Assembly (NCBI RefSeq): GCF_002101815.1
Contig: NZ_LQPM01000030.1
Coordinates: 186,001 to 250,000 of the forward strand
DNA length: 64,000 bases
Reading direction: 5' to 3'
DNA from: Mycobacterium paraense
Lineage (GTDB): Bacteria > Actinomycetota > Actinomycetes > Mycobacteriales > Mycobacteriaceae
The position numbers and the translations under genes are program-made. Below the pieces are notes generated by a model. The model did no database searches, was not told the origin of the DNA, and saw only the letters and a program-made list of their open reading frames with translations. Every line of letters starts with the position of its first letter. Position 1 is the first letter of the stretch. Positions 8,736 to 16,239 of the stretch are shown one piece after another.

Positions 8736-8783
8736 TATATCAATCTTCTTGACATATATCAGACCCGTTGATATACCTGGGAC
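8736..8783 (+). promoter_or_regulatory. Promoter and operator of the Rv0560c-like methyltransferase gene
   Basis: TTGACA at 8749-8754 and TATACC at 8772-8777 form a -35/-10 pair with 17-base spacing, which puts the start of transcription at about the ATG (8784), a leaderless transcript. The pair is wrapped in an inverted repeat, TATATCAA (8736-8743) and TTGATATA (8768-8775), with a near-palindrome TGACATATATCA (8750-8761) between. A repressor bound here would cover both promoter elements. In M. tuberculosis the orthologue is salicylate-inducible and controlled by the MarR-type repressor Rv2887. Confidence 0.7.
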
Positions 8784-9458
8784 ATGACTCAACCAGTTGA
8801 TTTCGAATTCGAATCCGCCTACCGCGGTGAATCGTCATTTGGTGCGGGCGTGCGCCCGCCCTGGAGCATCGGCGCCCCGCAGCCGGAGTTGGCCGCCCTG
8901 ATCGAGCAGGGCAAGTTCCACGGCGACGTCTTGGACGCGGGGTGCGGTGAAGCCGCCATTTCGTTGGCGCTGGCCGAGCGCGGCTACACGACCGTCGGCC
9001 TGGACGCATCGCCCACCGCGATCGACCTGGCCCGGCTCGAGGCCGAGAAGCGGGGCCTGACCAACGCCACCTTCGAGGTGGCCGACATCAGCTCGTTCAC
9101 CGGCTATGACGGCCGGTTCGGCACCATCGTCGACTCGACGCTCTTCCACTCAATTCCCGTTGAGCTTCGCGAGGGCTACCAGCAATCGATCGTGCGGGCC
9201 GCCGCGCCCGGCGCCTCCTATTACGCCCTGGTCTTCGACAAGGCGGCGGTGCCCGAGGGCCCGATCAACGCGGTCACCGCGGGCGAACTGCGCGCGGTGG
9301 TGTCCAAGTACTGGGTCGTCGACGACATCACGCCGGCCCGCATCTACGCCAACCTGCCCGACAACGCCGACAACCTGCCGATCGTCGACGTCCGCGACGA
9401 GCCCGACGGCCGCAAGTCGGTCGGCGCCTGGCTGCTATCCGCGCACCTGGGCGTATAA
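8784..9458 (+). CDS. SAM-dependent methyltransferase (Rv0560c-like)
   Basis: A 224-residue class I methyltransferase. Motif I VLDAGCGEA is at about 49-57, motif II VGLDAS follows, and FHSIP is in the catalytic region. The M. tuberculosis homologue Rv0560c is strongly induced by salicylate and can N-methylate certain antimycobacterial compounds; its natural substrate is unsettled (phenolic or quinone precursors are often suggested). The start ATG fits a leaderless promoter with an operator-like palindrome. It precedes the DUF732 gene by 26 bases and probably shares its transcript. Confidence 0.9.
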   Translation: MTQPVDFEFESAYRGESSFGAGVRPPWSIGAPQPELAALIEQGKFHGDVLDAGCGEAAISLALAERGYTTVGLDASPTAIDLARLEAEKRGLTNATFEVADISSFTGYDGRFGTIVDSTLFHSIPVELREGYQQSIVRAAAPGASYYALVFDKAAVPEGPINAVTAGELRAVVSKYWVVDDITPARIYANLPDNADNLPIVDVRDEPDGRKSVGAWLLSAHLGV

Positions 9459-9484
9459 AAACAACCGGGTGTATAGTCCGGCTA

Positions 9485-9820
9485 ATGAAGGCTTTGAGGC
9501 TGGGTTCTCTGATCGCCATGGCGGGCGCCGCTGTCGCACTGGCGGCGCCCGCGCAGGCCGACGATTACGACTACGTGTTCAAGCAGACCGTCAACCACTT
9601 CGGCGTGTACGGCCCGCAGGACCAGCTCGCGTGGCTGGGCAAGATCGCCTGTGACCGGATCGGCAGGGGCGTGGACGGCGACCCCTACAAGTCGGCCACG
9701 TTCCTCCAGCGCAACCTGGCGCTGGGCACCACCCAGGGCCAGGCGTTCCAGTTCCTGGGCGCCGCGATCGACCACTACTGCCCCGACCAGGTCGGCTTCA
9801 TCCAACGCGCCGGCCACTGA
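9485..9820 (+). CDS. Secreted DUF732 protein (Rv0559c-like)
   Basis: A 111-residue exported protein. The signal peptide is residues 1-26 (MKALRLGSLIAMAG...AQA|DD). The mature DUF732 domain has two Cys (IACDRI and HYCPDQ) that can form a disulfide, as in many small mycobacterial secreted proteins of this family. The function of DUF732 is not known. The gene is directly downstream of the methyltransferase, the same pairing as Rv0560c-Rv0559c, so co-induction is likely. Confidence 0.85.
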   Translation: MKALRLGSLIAMAGAAVALAAPAQADDYDYVFKQTVNHFGVYGPQDQLAWLGKIACDRIGRGVDGDPYKSATFLQRNLALGTTQGQAFQFLGAAIDHYCPDQVGFIQRAGH

Positions 9821-9835
9821 GTCATTTCGTGGCCG

Positions 9836-9898
9836 CCGCGAGAGTGCAAGTACCGACACCCTCTCTCGGGCGATGCGTAGGCAGTTGCACTTTCGCGG
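9836..9898. terminator. Long-stem palindrome between convergent genes
   Basis: CCGCGAGAGTGCAA (9836-9849) and TTGCACTTTCGCGG (9885-9898) pair over 14 bases with one mismatch around a 35-base loop. It sits between the convergent DUF732 and menG genes, where a bidirectional terminator is expected. There is no T run, so it is not a classical intrinsic terminator. Confidence 0.5.
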
Positions 9899-9921
9899 AC
9901 GGACGGCGGCGTGTTAGGCCA

Positions 9922-10611
9922 CTAAACCGGCTTGTATCCGGCGTGCAGCGCCACGATGCCGCCGGTCAGGTTGCGCCAGCGCACCGCCGACCACCCGGCC
10001 GCTGAAATCCGGTGCGCCAGCGTCGGCTGGTCCGGCCAGGCCCTGATCGACTCGGCCAGGTAGACGTAGGCGTCCGGGTTGGACGACACCGCCCGCGCCA
10101 CCCGCGGCAGCGCCCGCATCAGGTACTCCTTATAGACAGTCGCGAAAACCCCGCTGGTGGGCGTGGAGAATTCGCACACCACCAACCGGCCGCCCGGCCG
10201 GGTGACGCGGAACATCTCGGTCAGCGCCGCCTGCTGGTCGGCGACGTTGCGCAGCCCGAAGCTGATCGTGACCGCGTCGAACACGGCGTCGCCGAAGGGC
10301 AGCTTGGTGGCGTCCCCCGCGACCTTCGGCACGTCGCGACCGGCGCCGGCCGCCAGCATCCCGACCGAAAAATCGGCGGCCACGCACCACGCCCCCGACT
10401 TGCGCAGCTCCACGGTCGACACCGCGGTGCCCGCCGCCAGGTCCAGCACCTTGTGGCCCGGCCCGATGCGCAGCGCCGAGCGGGTGGCCCGCCGCCAATA
10501 CCGGTCCTGTCCCAGCGAGAGCACGGTGTTGGTCACGTCATACCGGCGGGCGACGCCGTCGAACATCGACGCGACGTCCCGGGGGTTCTTGTCCAACGCC
10601 GCGCGACTCAC
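9922..10611 (-). CDS. menG: Demethylmenaquinone methyltransferase
   Basis: This enzyme (UbiE/MenG; Rv0558, also named menH or ubiE) methylates demethylmenaquinone with SAM in the last step of menaquinone synthesis. The 229-residue protein has FDGVARRYDVTN near residue 17, motif I VLDLAAGTAVST at 55-66, and the UbiE signature ISFGLRNVADQ. The GTG start at 10611 lies seven bases after a TAGCGT -10, pointing to a leaderless mRNA. It is separated from the next accessory block by 29 bases. Confidence 0.95.
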   Translation of the reverse strand: MSRAALDKNPRDVASMFDGVARRYDVTNTVLSLGQDRYWRRATRSALRIGPGHKVLDLAAGTAVSTVELRKSGAWCVAADFSVGMLAAGAGRDVPKVAGDATKLPFGDAVFDAVTISFGLRNVADQQAALTEMFRVTRPGGRLVVCEFSTPTSGVFATVYKEYLMRALPRVARAVSSNPDAYVYLAESIRAWPDQPTLAHRISAAGWSAVRWRNLTGGIVALHAGYKPV

Positions 10612-10624
10612 GCCGTCGACGCTA
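10612..10624 (-). promoter_or_regulatory. Putative leaderless promoter of menG
   Basis: On the minus strand TAGCGT (10624-10619) is followed by seven bases and then the GTG start. This matches the TANNNT-N7-start pattern seen at other genes in the window. No Shine-Dalgarno is visible. Confidence 0.45.
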
Positions 10625-10640
10625 CCGGGGCCGGGGCGGG

Positions 10641-11945
10641 TCAGTATTGCCGGTAACGCCGTTGGACGTGTTCCTGGCGCACCCTGATCTGCTCACGGCG
10701 CTCCTCGGCGGACACCACGCGGGTGTCGGCGGGGAGGTGTTCGCGCACGCGGGCGAGCGGCACCTTGGTGACCGAGGCCTTCGGCAATTCGGGCGGCGGC
10801 GTGGAGTACGTCCACCGCAGGGCCAGGAACCCAACCGGGTGGCCTACGGTGTCGAGCCAGTTCGGCACCCCGGGGTCACTCCCGGCGACGACGTAGCGGA
10901 TGGTTCCGTCGGGATCCGGTTCGGACTGAAATCCGTTGAGGCTGCTGGTGTGGTTGGCGTAGTCGAGCGATTCGCCCCACAGGTTGGACAGGTGAAAGCC
11001 CATGTACGCGGGCGGCACCGGCACGACGACTTCCACCAGGAGCGCTTCGTCGTCGCCGAGGTCGTAGACGCCACCGGAGTAGACGTTGGTGCTCTGCCCG
11101 CCGCCCATCGCGAGGTTGGCCAATGCCGGCTCGTTCAGGTCGTTGCGCGGCATGAGGGTCAACCCGTCGCCGTTCTTGTCGCCGTGCGCCTCCAGCACCA
11201 GGTCATAGAACTGGTTCCAGAACGTCATCTGTTTCTCGACGATGCTTCCGATGCGACGGACGTTGCGCGCCATGGCGTCCGGGTCCAGCCGCGCGGGCTG
11301 GCCCCCCTCCTTGCCGATCTGCGCGATATGCAGGTCCGGCGCTGCCTCGTGCTCCCAGTCGTGAAAGAGCATGCGCGCGATCAGGTATCGCGCCGAGGCG
11401 GTCCCGTCGGCGGTCACCGTCGCGATGAAGTTTCCCGAGTGATCGGCGGGCCGCTGCGGCGCCAGCAGGATCTCGAACCGGCCGTCGTCGTCCACCAGCA
11501 GATCCGAAATGTCCAACGCACCGGTGATGGCGCGCCCGCCGGGAGCGAGTTCGGCGAGGCTGCCGGTGTCGCCGGCGTAGCTGCTGTGAGCCTCAAAGAT
11601 GATGTACTGCGGCGCTTTCGGGACGAGCCGGCCGCGTACCCGGTAGCTCTTGGTGCCGTCGATGGACGCCGAGAGGTACAACGCGTCGGCGTTGTCGATG
11701 GTGGCCTTGTCCACGGGTTGGATGGCGCGCCGGAAATACGGGAAATCGGAATCTTCGCAGAGGCCGCGCTCGACGGCGCTGAACGCGAAGCCCAGCAGGT
11801 AGCGGTATCCCTCCGCCAGGCTTTGTTCGGTGACCGGCGGGGCGTGCAGCTCGGTGGAGTCGACGGCGTCGCGGGCCCGGTTCAGGGCGTCGATCAAGTC
11901 GGTCCAAGCGCCCCGCAGGGCGAGTTGGCTTGACTCAGTGGACAT
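10641..11945 (-). CDS. DUF1214-like protein of unknown function
   Basis: A 434-residue, probably cytosolic protein without signal or membrane helices. Features are a helical N-terminus with FPYFRRAIQPVDKATIDNADALYLSASIDG, a beta-rich middle (YRVRGRLVPKAPQYIIFEAHS), and WGESLDYANHTSSLNGFQ near the end, reminiscent of DUF1214 proteins. Its ATG lies inside the end of the sulfotransferase gene (11-base overlap), so the two are translated from one message and probably act together. No enzyme motif was recognised. Absent from this position in H37Rv as I remember it. Family assignment is tentative. Confidence 0.7.
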   Translation of the reverse strand: MSTESSQLALRGAWTDLIDALNRARDAVDSTELHAPPVTEQSLAEGYRYLLGFAFSAVERGLCEDSDFPYFRRAIQPVDKATIDNADALYLSASIDGTKSYRVRGRLVPKAPQYIIFEAHSSYAGDTGSLAELAPGGRAITGALDISDLLVDDDGRFEILLAPQRPADHSGNFIATVTADGTASARYLIARMLFHDWEHEAAPDLHIAQIGKEGGQPARLDPDAMARNVRRIGSIVEKQMTFWNQFYDLVLEAHGDKNGDGLTLMPRNDLNEPALANLAMGGGQSTNVYSGGVYDLGDDEALLVEVVVPVPPAYMGFHLSNLWGESLDYANHTSSLNGFQSEPDPDGTIRYVVAGSDPGVPNWLDTVGHPVGFLALRWTYSTPPPELPKASVTKVPLARVREHLPADTRVVSAEERREQIRVRQEHVQRRYRQY

Positions 11946-13092
11946 GTGCGCCCTCCCCTTCGGTATCCCACCGGTATTGCTCGAACAGCTCGGCCAGGCG
12001 CGTGTGGATCTCCTGCGGATCGAGTCCGAACTCCTCGAGGCTGTAGCGATGCGCCGTCTCGTGCCCGCCGCCGGCTCCGGCCGCCTCGAAGGCCTTGGCG
12101 GCCACCGGCCCCAGGTCGAGCTCCAGCGCGCGGTAGATCCGGCGCATGGTGGCCTCGGGATGCGCCACCAGCTCCCGGTAGTCGACGACGACCGATCGGA
12201 CCTCGGGGTGCTCGGCCAGGACGTCGAGCGGGCGGAGGTACGCGTCGAACGACTGATCGGCCAGCACGCGCAGCGATTTCGCGATCAGCTGCTCGTCGCG
12301 GCCGCGCAGGTCCCACTCGTTCTTCAGCAGCTTGAGCAGGCTGGGAATCGTCTCGTTGGGATTGCGGAGCGGCACAATGAATCTCGCGTCGGGAAACGTC
12401 TCGATCAGCGCCTCGACGCGGCCGCAGAAGGTCGGGTTCTTGCTCAGGTGCGTCCCACCGCGGTTCAGCGCGATCTGCCGCCGGACGCATTCGGAGTAGA
12501 AGCCCATCGCCCGCCGGCGCTTGCGGTCCGGCCACTGGTCGACGTGGTAGAAGTCCAGCTCGCCCATGAAGGGAAACATGACGATCCAGAAGCCGGAGCA
12601 CAGCGACCAGGTCAGGAAGAAGTCGTCTTCCTCCGGGACGAAGAAACCCGTCTTGTGCATGTCGTCGGTCGGCGCGAACCGCTGCTCCTCGGCCGCGTCG
12701 AGGCGGCGCCGCAGGCGCCCACCGAAAACCGCGACGTCGAGCCGAAACAGCAGGCGCAGCAGGCGCTTTTGCAACAGCGACGGGAAGAACAGCTCGTACA
12801 TCAACGCGTAGCTGAACTGCGGGTCCGCGGCCATCAGCCGGTGCAGATACGTGGTGCCGCTGCGGGCATGCCCGATGCAGAAAACGGGCGCCGTCACCCG
12901 GGTGCAACGCAGCGACGGAAACAGGATCGGGTCGAGAGCGAAGCACACCGCGTGCATGGCCGCGACGGCGGGAACGCCGACCAGGAACGCGACATAGCGC
13001 AGCCACGGCCTGGACGCCGGCGGGTCGCGACGCAGCAGCCGCAGCATCGTCCGATAGTTCGCCCAGTCGAAGTAGAAAGGCGCTGCGTGCAT
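11935..13092 (-). CDS. PAPS-dependent sulfotransferase family protein
   Basis: The family transfers sulfate from 3'-phosphoadenosine 5'-phosphosulfate to hydroxyls of lipids or sugars. The 5'-phosphosulfate loop is FCIGHARSGTTYLHRL (about 71-86) and the 3'-phosphate motif is RFIVPLRNPNETIPS (about 240). A hydrophobic stretch at about 31-52 may associate with the membrane. I choose ATG 13092 (385 residues) because it has GAGGGAGAGG upstream; a TTG at 13125 would be the alternative. It overlaps the DUF1214-like gene downstream and diverges from a MarR regulator whose operator-like palindrome lies between them. Substrate unknown; sulfated glycolipids are a possibility. Confidence 0.85.
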   Translation of the reverse strand: MHAAPFYFDWANYRTMLRLLRRDPPASRPWLRYVAFLVGVPAVAAMHAVCFALDPILFPSLRCTRVTAPVFCIGHARSGTTYLHRLMAADPQFSYALMYELFFPSLLQKRLLRLLFRLDVAVFGGRLRRRLDAAEEQRFAPTDDMHKTGFFVPEEDDFFLTWSLCSGFWIVMFPFMGELDFYHVDQWPDRKRRRAMGFYSECVRRQIALNRGGTHLSKNPTFCGRVEALIETFPDARFIVPLRNPNETIPSLLKLLKNEWDLRGRDEQLIAKSLRVLADQSFDAYLRPLDVLAEHPEVRSVVVDYRELVAHPEATMRRIYRALELDLGPVAAKAFEAAGAGGGHETAHRYSLEEFGLDPQEIHTRLAELFEQYRWDTEGEGAHVH

Positions 13093-13140
13093 GACCTCTC
13101 CCTCGGTCCGGGCCAGCGGGGTCAACCTATCCGCATTTAT

Positions 13141-13176
13141 TTGACTATGTCAAGGGTATCCGGCTACCGTGCGCGT
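13141..13176 (+). promoter_or_regulatory. Promoter and palindromic operator in the MarR/sulfotransferase gap
   Basis: TTGACTATGTCAA (13141-13153) is a perfect 5-3-5 palindrome and its left half doubles as a -35 element. TACCGT at 13165-13170 is the -10, 18 bases on, and the GTG at 13177 follows after six bases, giving a leaderless MarR transcript. The palindrome is typical for autoregulation by a MarR dimer and may also control the divergent sulfotransferase operon. Confidence 0.6.
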
Positions 13177-13641
13177 GTGACGGCGGCGCGCAAGCTGGAT
13201 TCGGTGGACTCGATCAGCGCCACCCTGGCGCGGATCGTGCGGCTCAGTGCCAGCCGTTCGGCGTTCGCTCGTCAGGCCTCGGCGGCCGACACCGAACTGT
13301 CGCAGCCGTCCTACATTCTGCTCCGCGTGTTGATCGATGAGGGGCCGCAGCCGATGGGCCGGCTGGCGAGTATGGCGCACATGGACGTCGGGATGGCCAC
13401 GCGTCGGGTGCAAGCGCTGGTCGACGCCGGACTCGCCGCGCGCCGGGCCGATCCGCGCGATGGGCGGGTGTCGGTCATCGAGGCGACGGCGCCGGGCGAA
13501 CGCGCCGCGGGGGCACTCCACGAGGTGCGCCGGAATCATCTCACCCGGGCGCTGTCGGAATGGTCGGCGGCCGACCTGCACCAGCTCGACCGACTCCTCA
13601 AGAGATTCCTCAACGACACGCAATGGACGCCGATCTCTTGA
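13177..13641 (+). CDS. MarR-family transcriptional regulator
   Basis: A 154-residue protein with a winged-helix MarR fold: recognition region GRLASMAHMDVGMATRRVQALVDAGLAAR (about 55-83 split over turn and helix) and wing RADPRDGRVSVIEAT, flanked by dimerisation helices. MarR proteins usually repress their own gene and a neighbour until a phenolic or oxidised ligand binds. I prefer GTG 13177 over the in-frame ATG at 13147 because a promoter fits at leaderless distance and the ATG would lie inside the operator palindrome. Divergent from the sulfotransferase operon, its likely target. Confidence 0.85.
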   Translation: MTAARKLDSVDSISATLARIVRLSASRSAFARQASAADTELSQPSYILLRVLIDEGPQPMGRLASMAHMDVGMATRRVQALVDAGLAARRADPRDGRVSVIEATAPGERAAGALHEVRRNHLTRALSEWSAADLHQLDRLLKRFLNDTQWTPIS

Positions 13642-13683
13642 TCCGCCGGGAATGATGCGCCGACGGCTGCGTTGCATCACTGC

Positions 13684-14508
13684 GTGAGCGAAAAAGTTTG
13701 GTTTATCACCGGTACCTCGCGCGGATTCGGGCGCGAATGGGCGATTGCCGCGCTGGAGCGCGGCGACAAGGTCGCCGCGACGGCACGCAACACGGCATCG
13801 CTGGACGACCTGGTCGGAAAGTATGGCGACGCGCTGCTGCCGATTCGGTTGGATGTCACCGACCGTGCGGCCGACTTCGCGGCGGTCAAGCAGGCGCATG
13901 ACCATTTCGGTCGCCTGGACATCGTGGTGAACAACGCCGGTTACGGGCACTTCGGGTTCGTCGAGGAGCTCAGCGAGCAAGATGCGCGCGATCAGATCGA
14001 GACGAACGTGTTTGGGGCGCTGTGGATTACCCAAGCCGCGTTGCCATACCTGCGCGAGCAGGGCAGCGGCCACATCATCCAGGTGTCCTCGATCGGCGGC
14101 ATCACCGCGTTTCCATTGGTCGGCATGTACCACGCGTCAAAGTGGGCGCTGGAGGGCTTTTCGCAGGCCTTGGCGCAGGAGGTCGCGCCCTTCGGCGTGC
14201 ACGTCACGCTGATCGAACCCGGCGGCTTCGACACCGACTGGAGTGGCGCGTCGGCCCGGCACTCCGATCCCCTGCCGGCGTACGACGAGGTCCGCGCCGC
14301 GGTCCAGGCCGAGCGCAGCAAGCGCTGGGCCAGCCCGGGCGACCCCGCGGCGTCGGCGGCCGCACTGCTGAAAGTGGTGGACGCGAAACAGCCGCCGCTG
14401 CGCGTGTTCTTCGGCGCTTCCCCGCTGCAGACGGCCAAGGCCGACTACGAGAACCGGCTACGCACCTGGGAGGAATGGCAGCCCGTCGCGGAGTTGGCGC
14501 AGGGCTGA
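13684..14508 (+). CDS. Short-chain dehydrogenase/reductase
   Basis: A classical SDR of 274 residues. The nucleotide loop TGTSRGFG is at 9-16, NNAG at 83-86, catalytic Ser in VSSIGG (about 135), and Tyr149-Lys153 in YHASK. The EPGGFDTDW loop is typical of SDRs reducing ketones. The GTG at 13684 gives MSEKVWFITG, the usual N-terminus; the open frame extends five codons further to a TTG. It follows the MarR gene by 42 bases and may be in its regulon. It ends four bases from the end of the convergent mgtA. Substrate unknown. Confidence 0.88.
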   Translation: MSEKVWFITGTSRGFGREWAIAALERGDKVAATARNTASLDDLVGKYGDALLPIRLDVTDRAADFAAVKQAHDHFGRLDIVVNNAGYGHFGFVEELSEQDARDQIETNVFGALWITQAALPYLREQGSGHIIQVSSIGGITAFPLVGMYHASKWALEGFSQALAQEVAPFGVHVTLIEPGGFDTDWSGASARHSDPLPAYDEVRAAVQAERSKRWASPGDPAASAAALLKVVDAKQPPLRVFFGASPLQTAKADYENRLRTWEEWQPVAELAQG

Positions 14509-14512
14509 CCCG

Positions 14513-15667
14513 TCACTCGCCCTGCGCGTAGCGCTTGGCGAACATTCGCCGCCGCGAAAAGGGCGACAGCACGGCCTCGTAGTGGCCGAGCAACTCGTCG
14601 CAGATGACCGGCCAGCTGCGGCCCAGCACGCTGCGCCGGGCGGCGAGGGCATAGCGGTGGCGCTCCGCGAGCAGATGCGCCACGGCTTCGGGCAGCCGCG
14701 CCTCGAACTCGTTGACTTCCAACAACAGTCCGGTGCGGTACGGGGCCACCAGATCGCGCGGGCCGCCGGCGTCGGGGGCGATCACCGGCAACCCCGACGC
14801 CAGCGCCTCCTGCACCACTTGGCAAAACGTCTCGTGCTCGCCGGGATGGACGAAGACGTCCATGCTGGCGTACGCCGCGGCGAGCTCCTCGCCGTACAGG
14901 GCTCCGGTGAAAACCGCTGTGGGCATTGCCGATTGCAGCTTGCGTTGGTCGACGCCGTCGCCGACGATGACGAGCTGCACGGCGTCGTTGGCGGTCAGCG
15001 CGATCAGCCGTTCGACGTGCTTCTCCGGCGCGAGCCGGCCCACGAACCCCACGATCGGCTTGCCGGCCGGCGACCACCGCCGCCTGAGCTCCTCGCTGCG
15101 GGCCGACGGCGCGAACCGCAGCACGTCGACCCCGCGCGCCCACCGGTGCACCCGCGGGAACCGGTGGGAGACAAGGGAGTCCATCGTGACGCTGGACGGC
15201 GCCAGCGTCCGGTCGGCCAGGCTGTGCAGATGGCGGAACCACGCCCACGCCGCGCGCGTCGTCATCGGAATGCCGTAGCTCGCCGCGAAGCCCGGGACGT
15301 CGGTTTGATACACCGCAACGGTCGGCACCCCGAGCCAGCGCGCCGCCTTCACGCCGCCGTAGCCGAGCAGCGCCGGCGACGCCAGGTGCACCACGTCGGG
15401 GTCGAATCCGCGCAGCACGCCCACCATTCGGGGCATCGGAAGCCCGAGCGGCAGCGTGGTCACCTTGGGGAACATCCGCGACGGCACCCGATGCACCCGG
15501 ATGCCGTCGTGCACCCGGTCCGCCCGGGGCTGGCCCGGCGGGTTGTCGGGGGCGATGACGAGGGCTTCGTGCCCGGTGCGACGCAGGTGCTCCAGGACGC
15601 GCAGCACCGAGTTGCTGACACCGTTGACATTGGGGAGGAAGGATTCGGCGACGATGGCTACGCGCAC
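14513..15667 (-). CDS. mgtA: GT4 alpha-mannosyltransferase MgtA (formerly PimB)
   Basis: The M. tuberculosis orthologue Rv0557 transfers mannose from GDP-mannose to a glucuronosyl diacylglycerol glycolipid; it was first named PimB for a proposed role in phosphatidylinositol mannosides. The 384-residue protein is a GT-B fold retaining enzyme: N-terminal AESFLPNVNGVSNSV (8-22), FVGRLAPEKHVERLI in the donor domain, and the EX7E motif in HPGEHETFCQVVQEALASG (about 275-293). It acts at the cytoplasmic face of the membrane. It is 38 bases downstream of the DUF3592 gene at the end of the menD run. Confidence 0.9.
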   Translation of the reverse strand: MRVAIVAESFLPNVNGVSNSVLRVLEHLRRTGHEALVIAPDNPPGQPRADRVHDGIRVHRVPSRMFPKVTTLPLGLPMPRMVGVLRGFDPDVVHLASPALLGYGGVKAARWLGVPTVAVYQTDVPGFAASYGIPMTTRAAWAWFRHLHSLADRTLAPSSVTMDSLVSHRFPRVHRWARGVDVLRFAPSARSEELRRRWSPAGKPIVGFVGRLAPEKHVERLIALTANDAVQLVIVGDGVDQRKLQSAMPTAVFTGALYGEELAAAYASMDVFVHPGEHETFCQVVQEALASGLPVIAPDAGGPRDLVAPYRTGLLLEVNEFEARLPEAVAHLLAERHRYALAARRSVLGRSWPVICDELLGHYEAVLSPFSRRRMFAKRYAQGE

Positions 15668-15705
15668 AAGACCACCATGTCAGCGCCGGCTGTCGGAAAG
15701 GTTGC

Positions 15706-16239
15706 CTACGGGCATACGTCGTGCGAAATCTGCTGGTCGCGCGCCGTGGCGCGGCGGTCCAGCCACCGGTCCAGCAACGCCAGGCCCGCCAGCGCCACCG
15801 CCGCCGCCAGCCAGGCCACCACCGCGATGGACCCCGCCGGAATGATCGCCAGCCCCGCGTTGCGGTGCTGCACCCGAACCAGGTTCGGGTCGTTCTTGTT
15901 GTATTCGACGTAGATCCGCATCCCCGTCGCCAACTCGGAGGGATACAGCACGCCCAGTTCGGGGCGGTAGGTAACGCGCTCGGGTGTGACGAATTCGATG
16001 GTGGAGCGCCGCGGCCCGGCGCTGAGCACCTCGGCCTGCGCCACGCCCATGTGATGCCGAATCGCGAGATCGTCGCGCCAGGCTCCCGCCACCAGCAGCA
16101 CCGACTGCAGCGTCACGAGTCCCGCGAGGATCAACACCGCAATCCGCAACCACCGCAACGTAATCCTGGCCGGCGTCGTCGGCGGTTCATCGCTGCGACC
16201 ATGAATGAGGATGCGCAGCAACGCCTTTGGCGATGTCAC
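15706..16239 (-). CDS. Two-span membrane protein, DUF3592-like (Rv0556-like)
   Basis: A 177-residue protein with one hydrophobic helix near residues 29-51, an extracytoplasmic beta-rich segment (STIEFVTPERVTYRPE...GMRIYVEYNKNDPNLVRV) and a second helix near residues 135-158. This layout resembles DUF3592 proteins. Its GTG start overlaps the menD TGA as GTGA (16236-16239), so translation is coupled to menD. The much longer open frame upstream is an antisense shadow in menD. Function unknown. Confidence 0.8.
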   Translation of the reverse strand: MTSPKALLRILIHGRSDEPPTTPARITLRWLRIAVLILAGLVTLQSVLLVAGAWRDDLAIRHHMGVAQAEVLSAGPRRSTIEFVTPERVTYRPELGVLYPSELATGMRIYVEYNKNDPNLVRVQHRNAGLAIIPAGSIAVVAWLAAAVALAGLALLDRWLDRRATARDQQISHDVCP

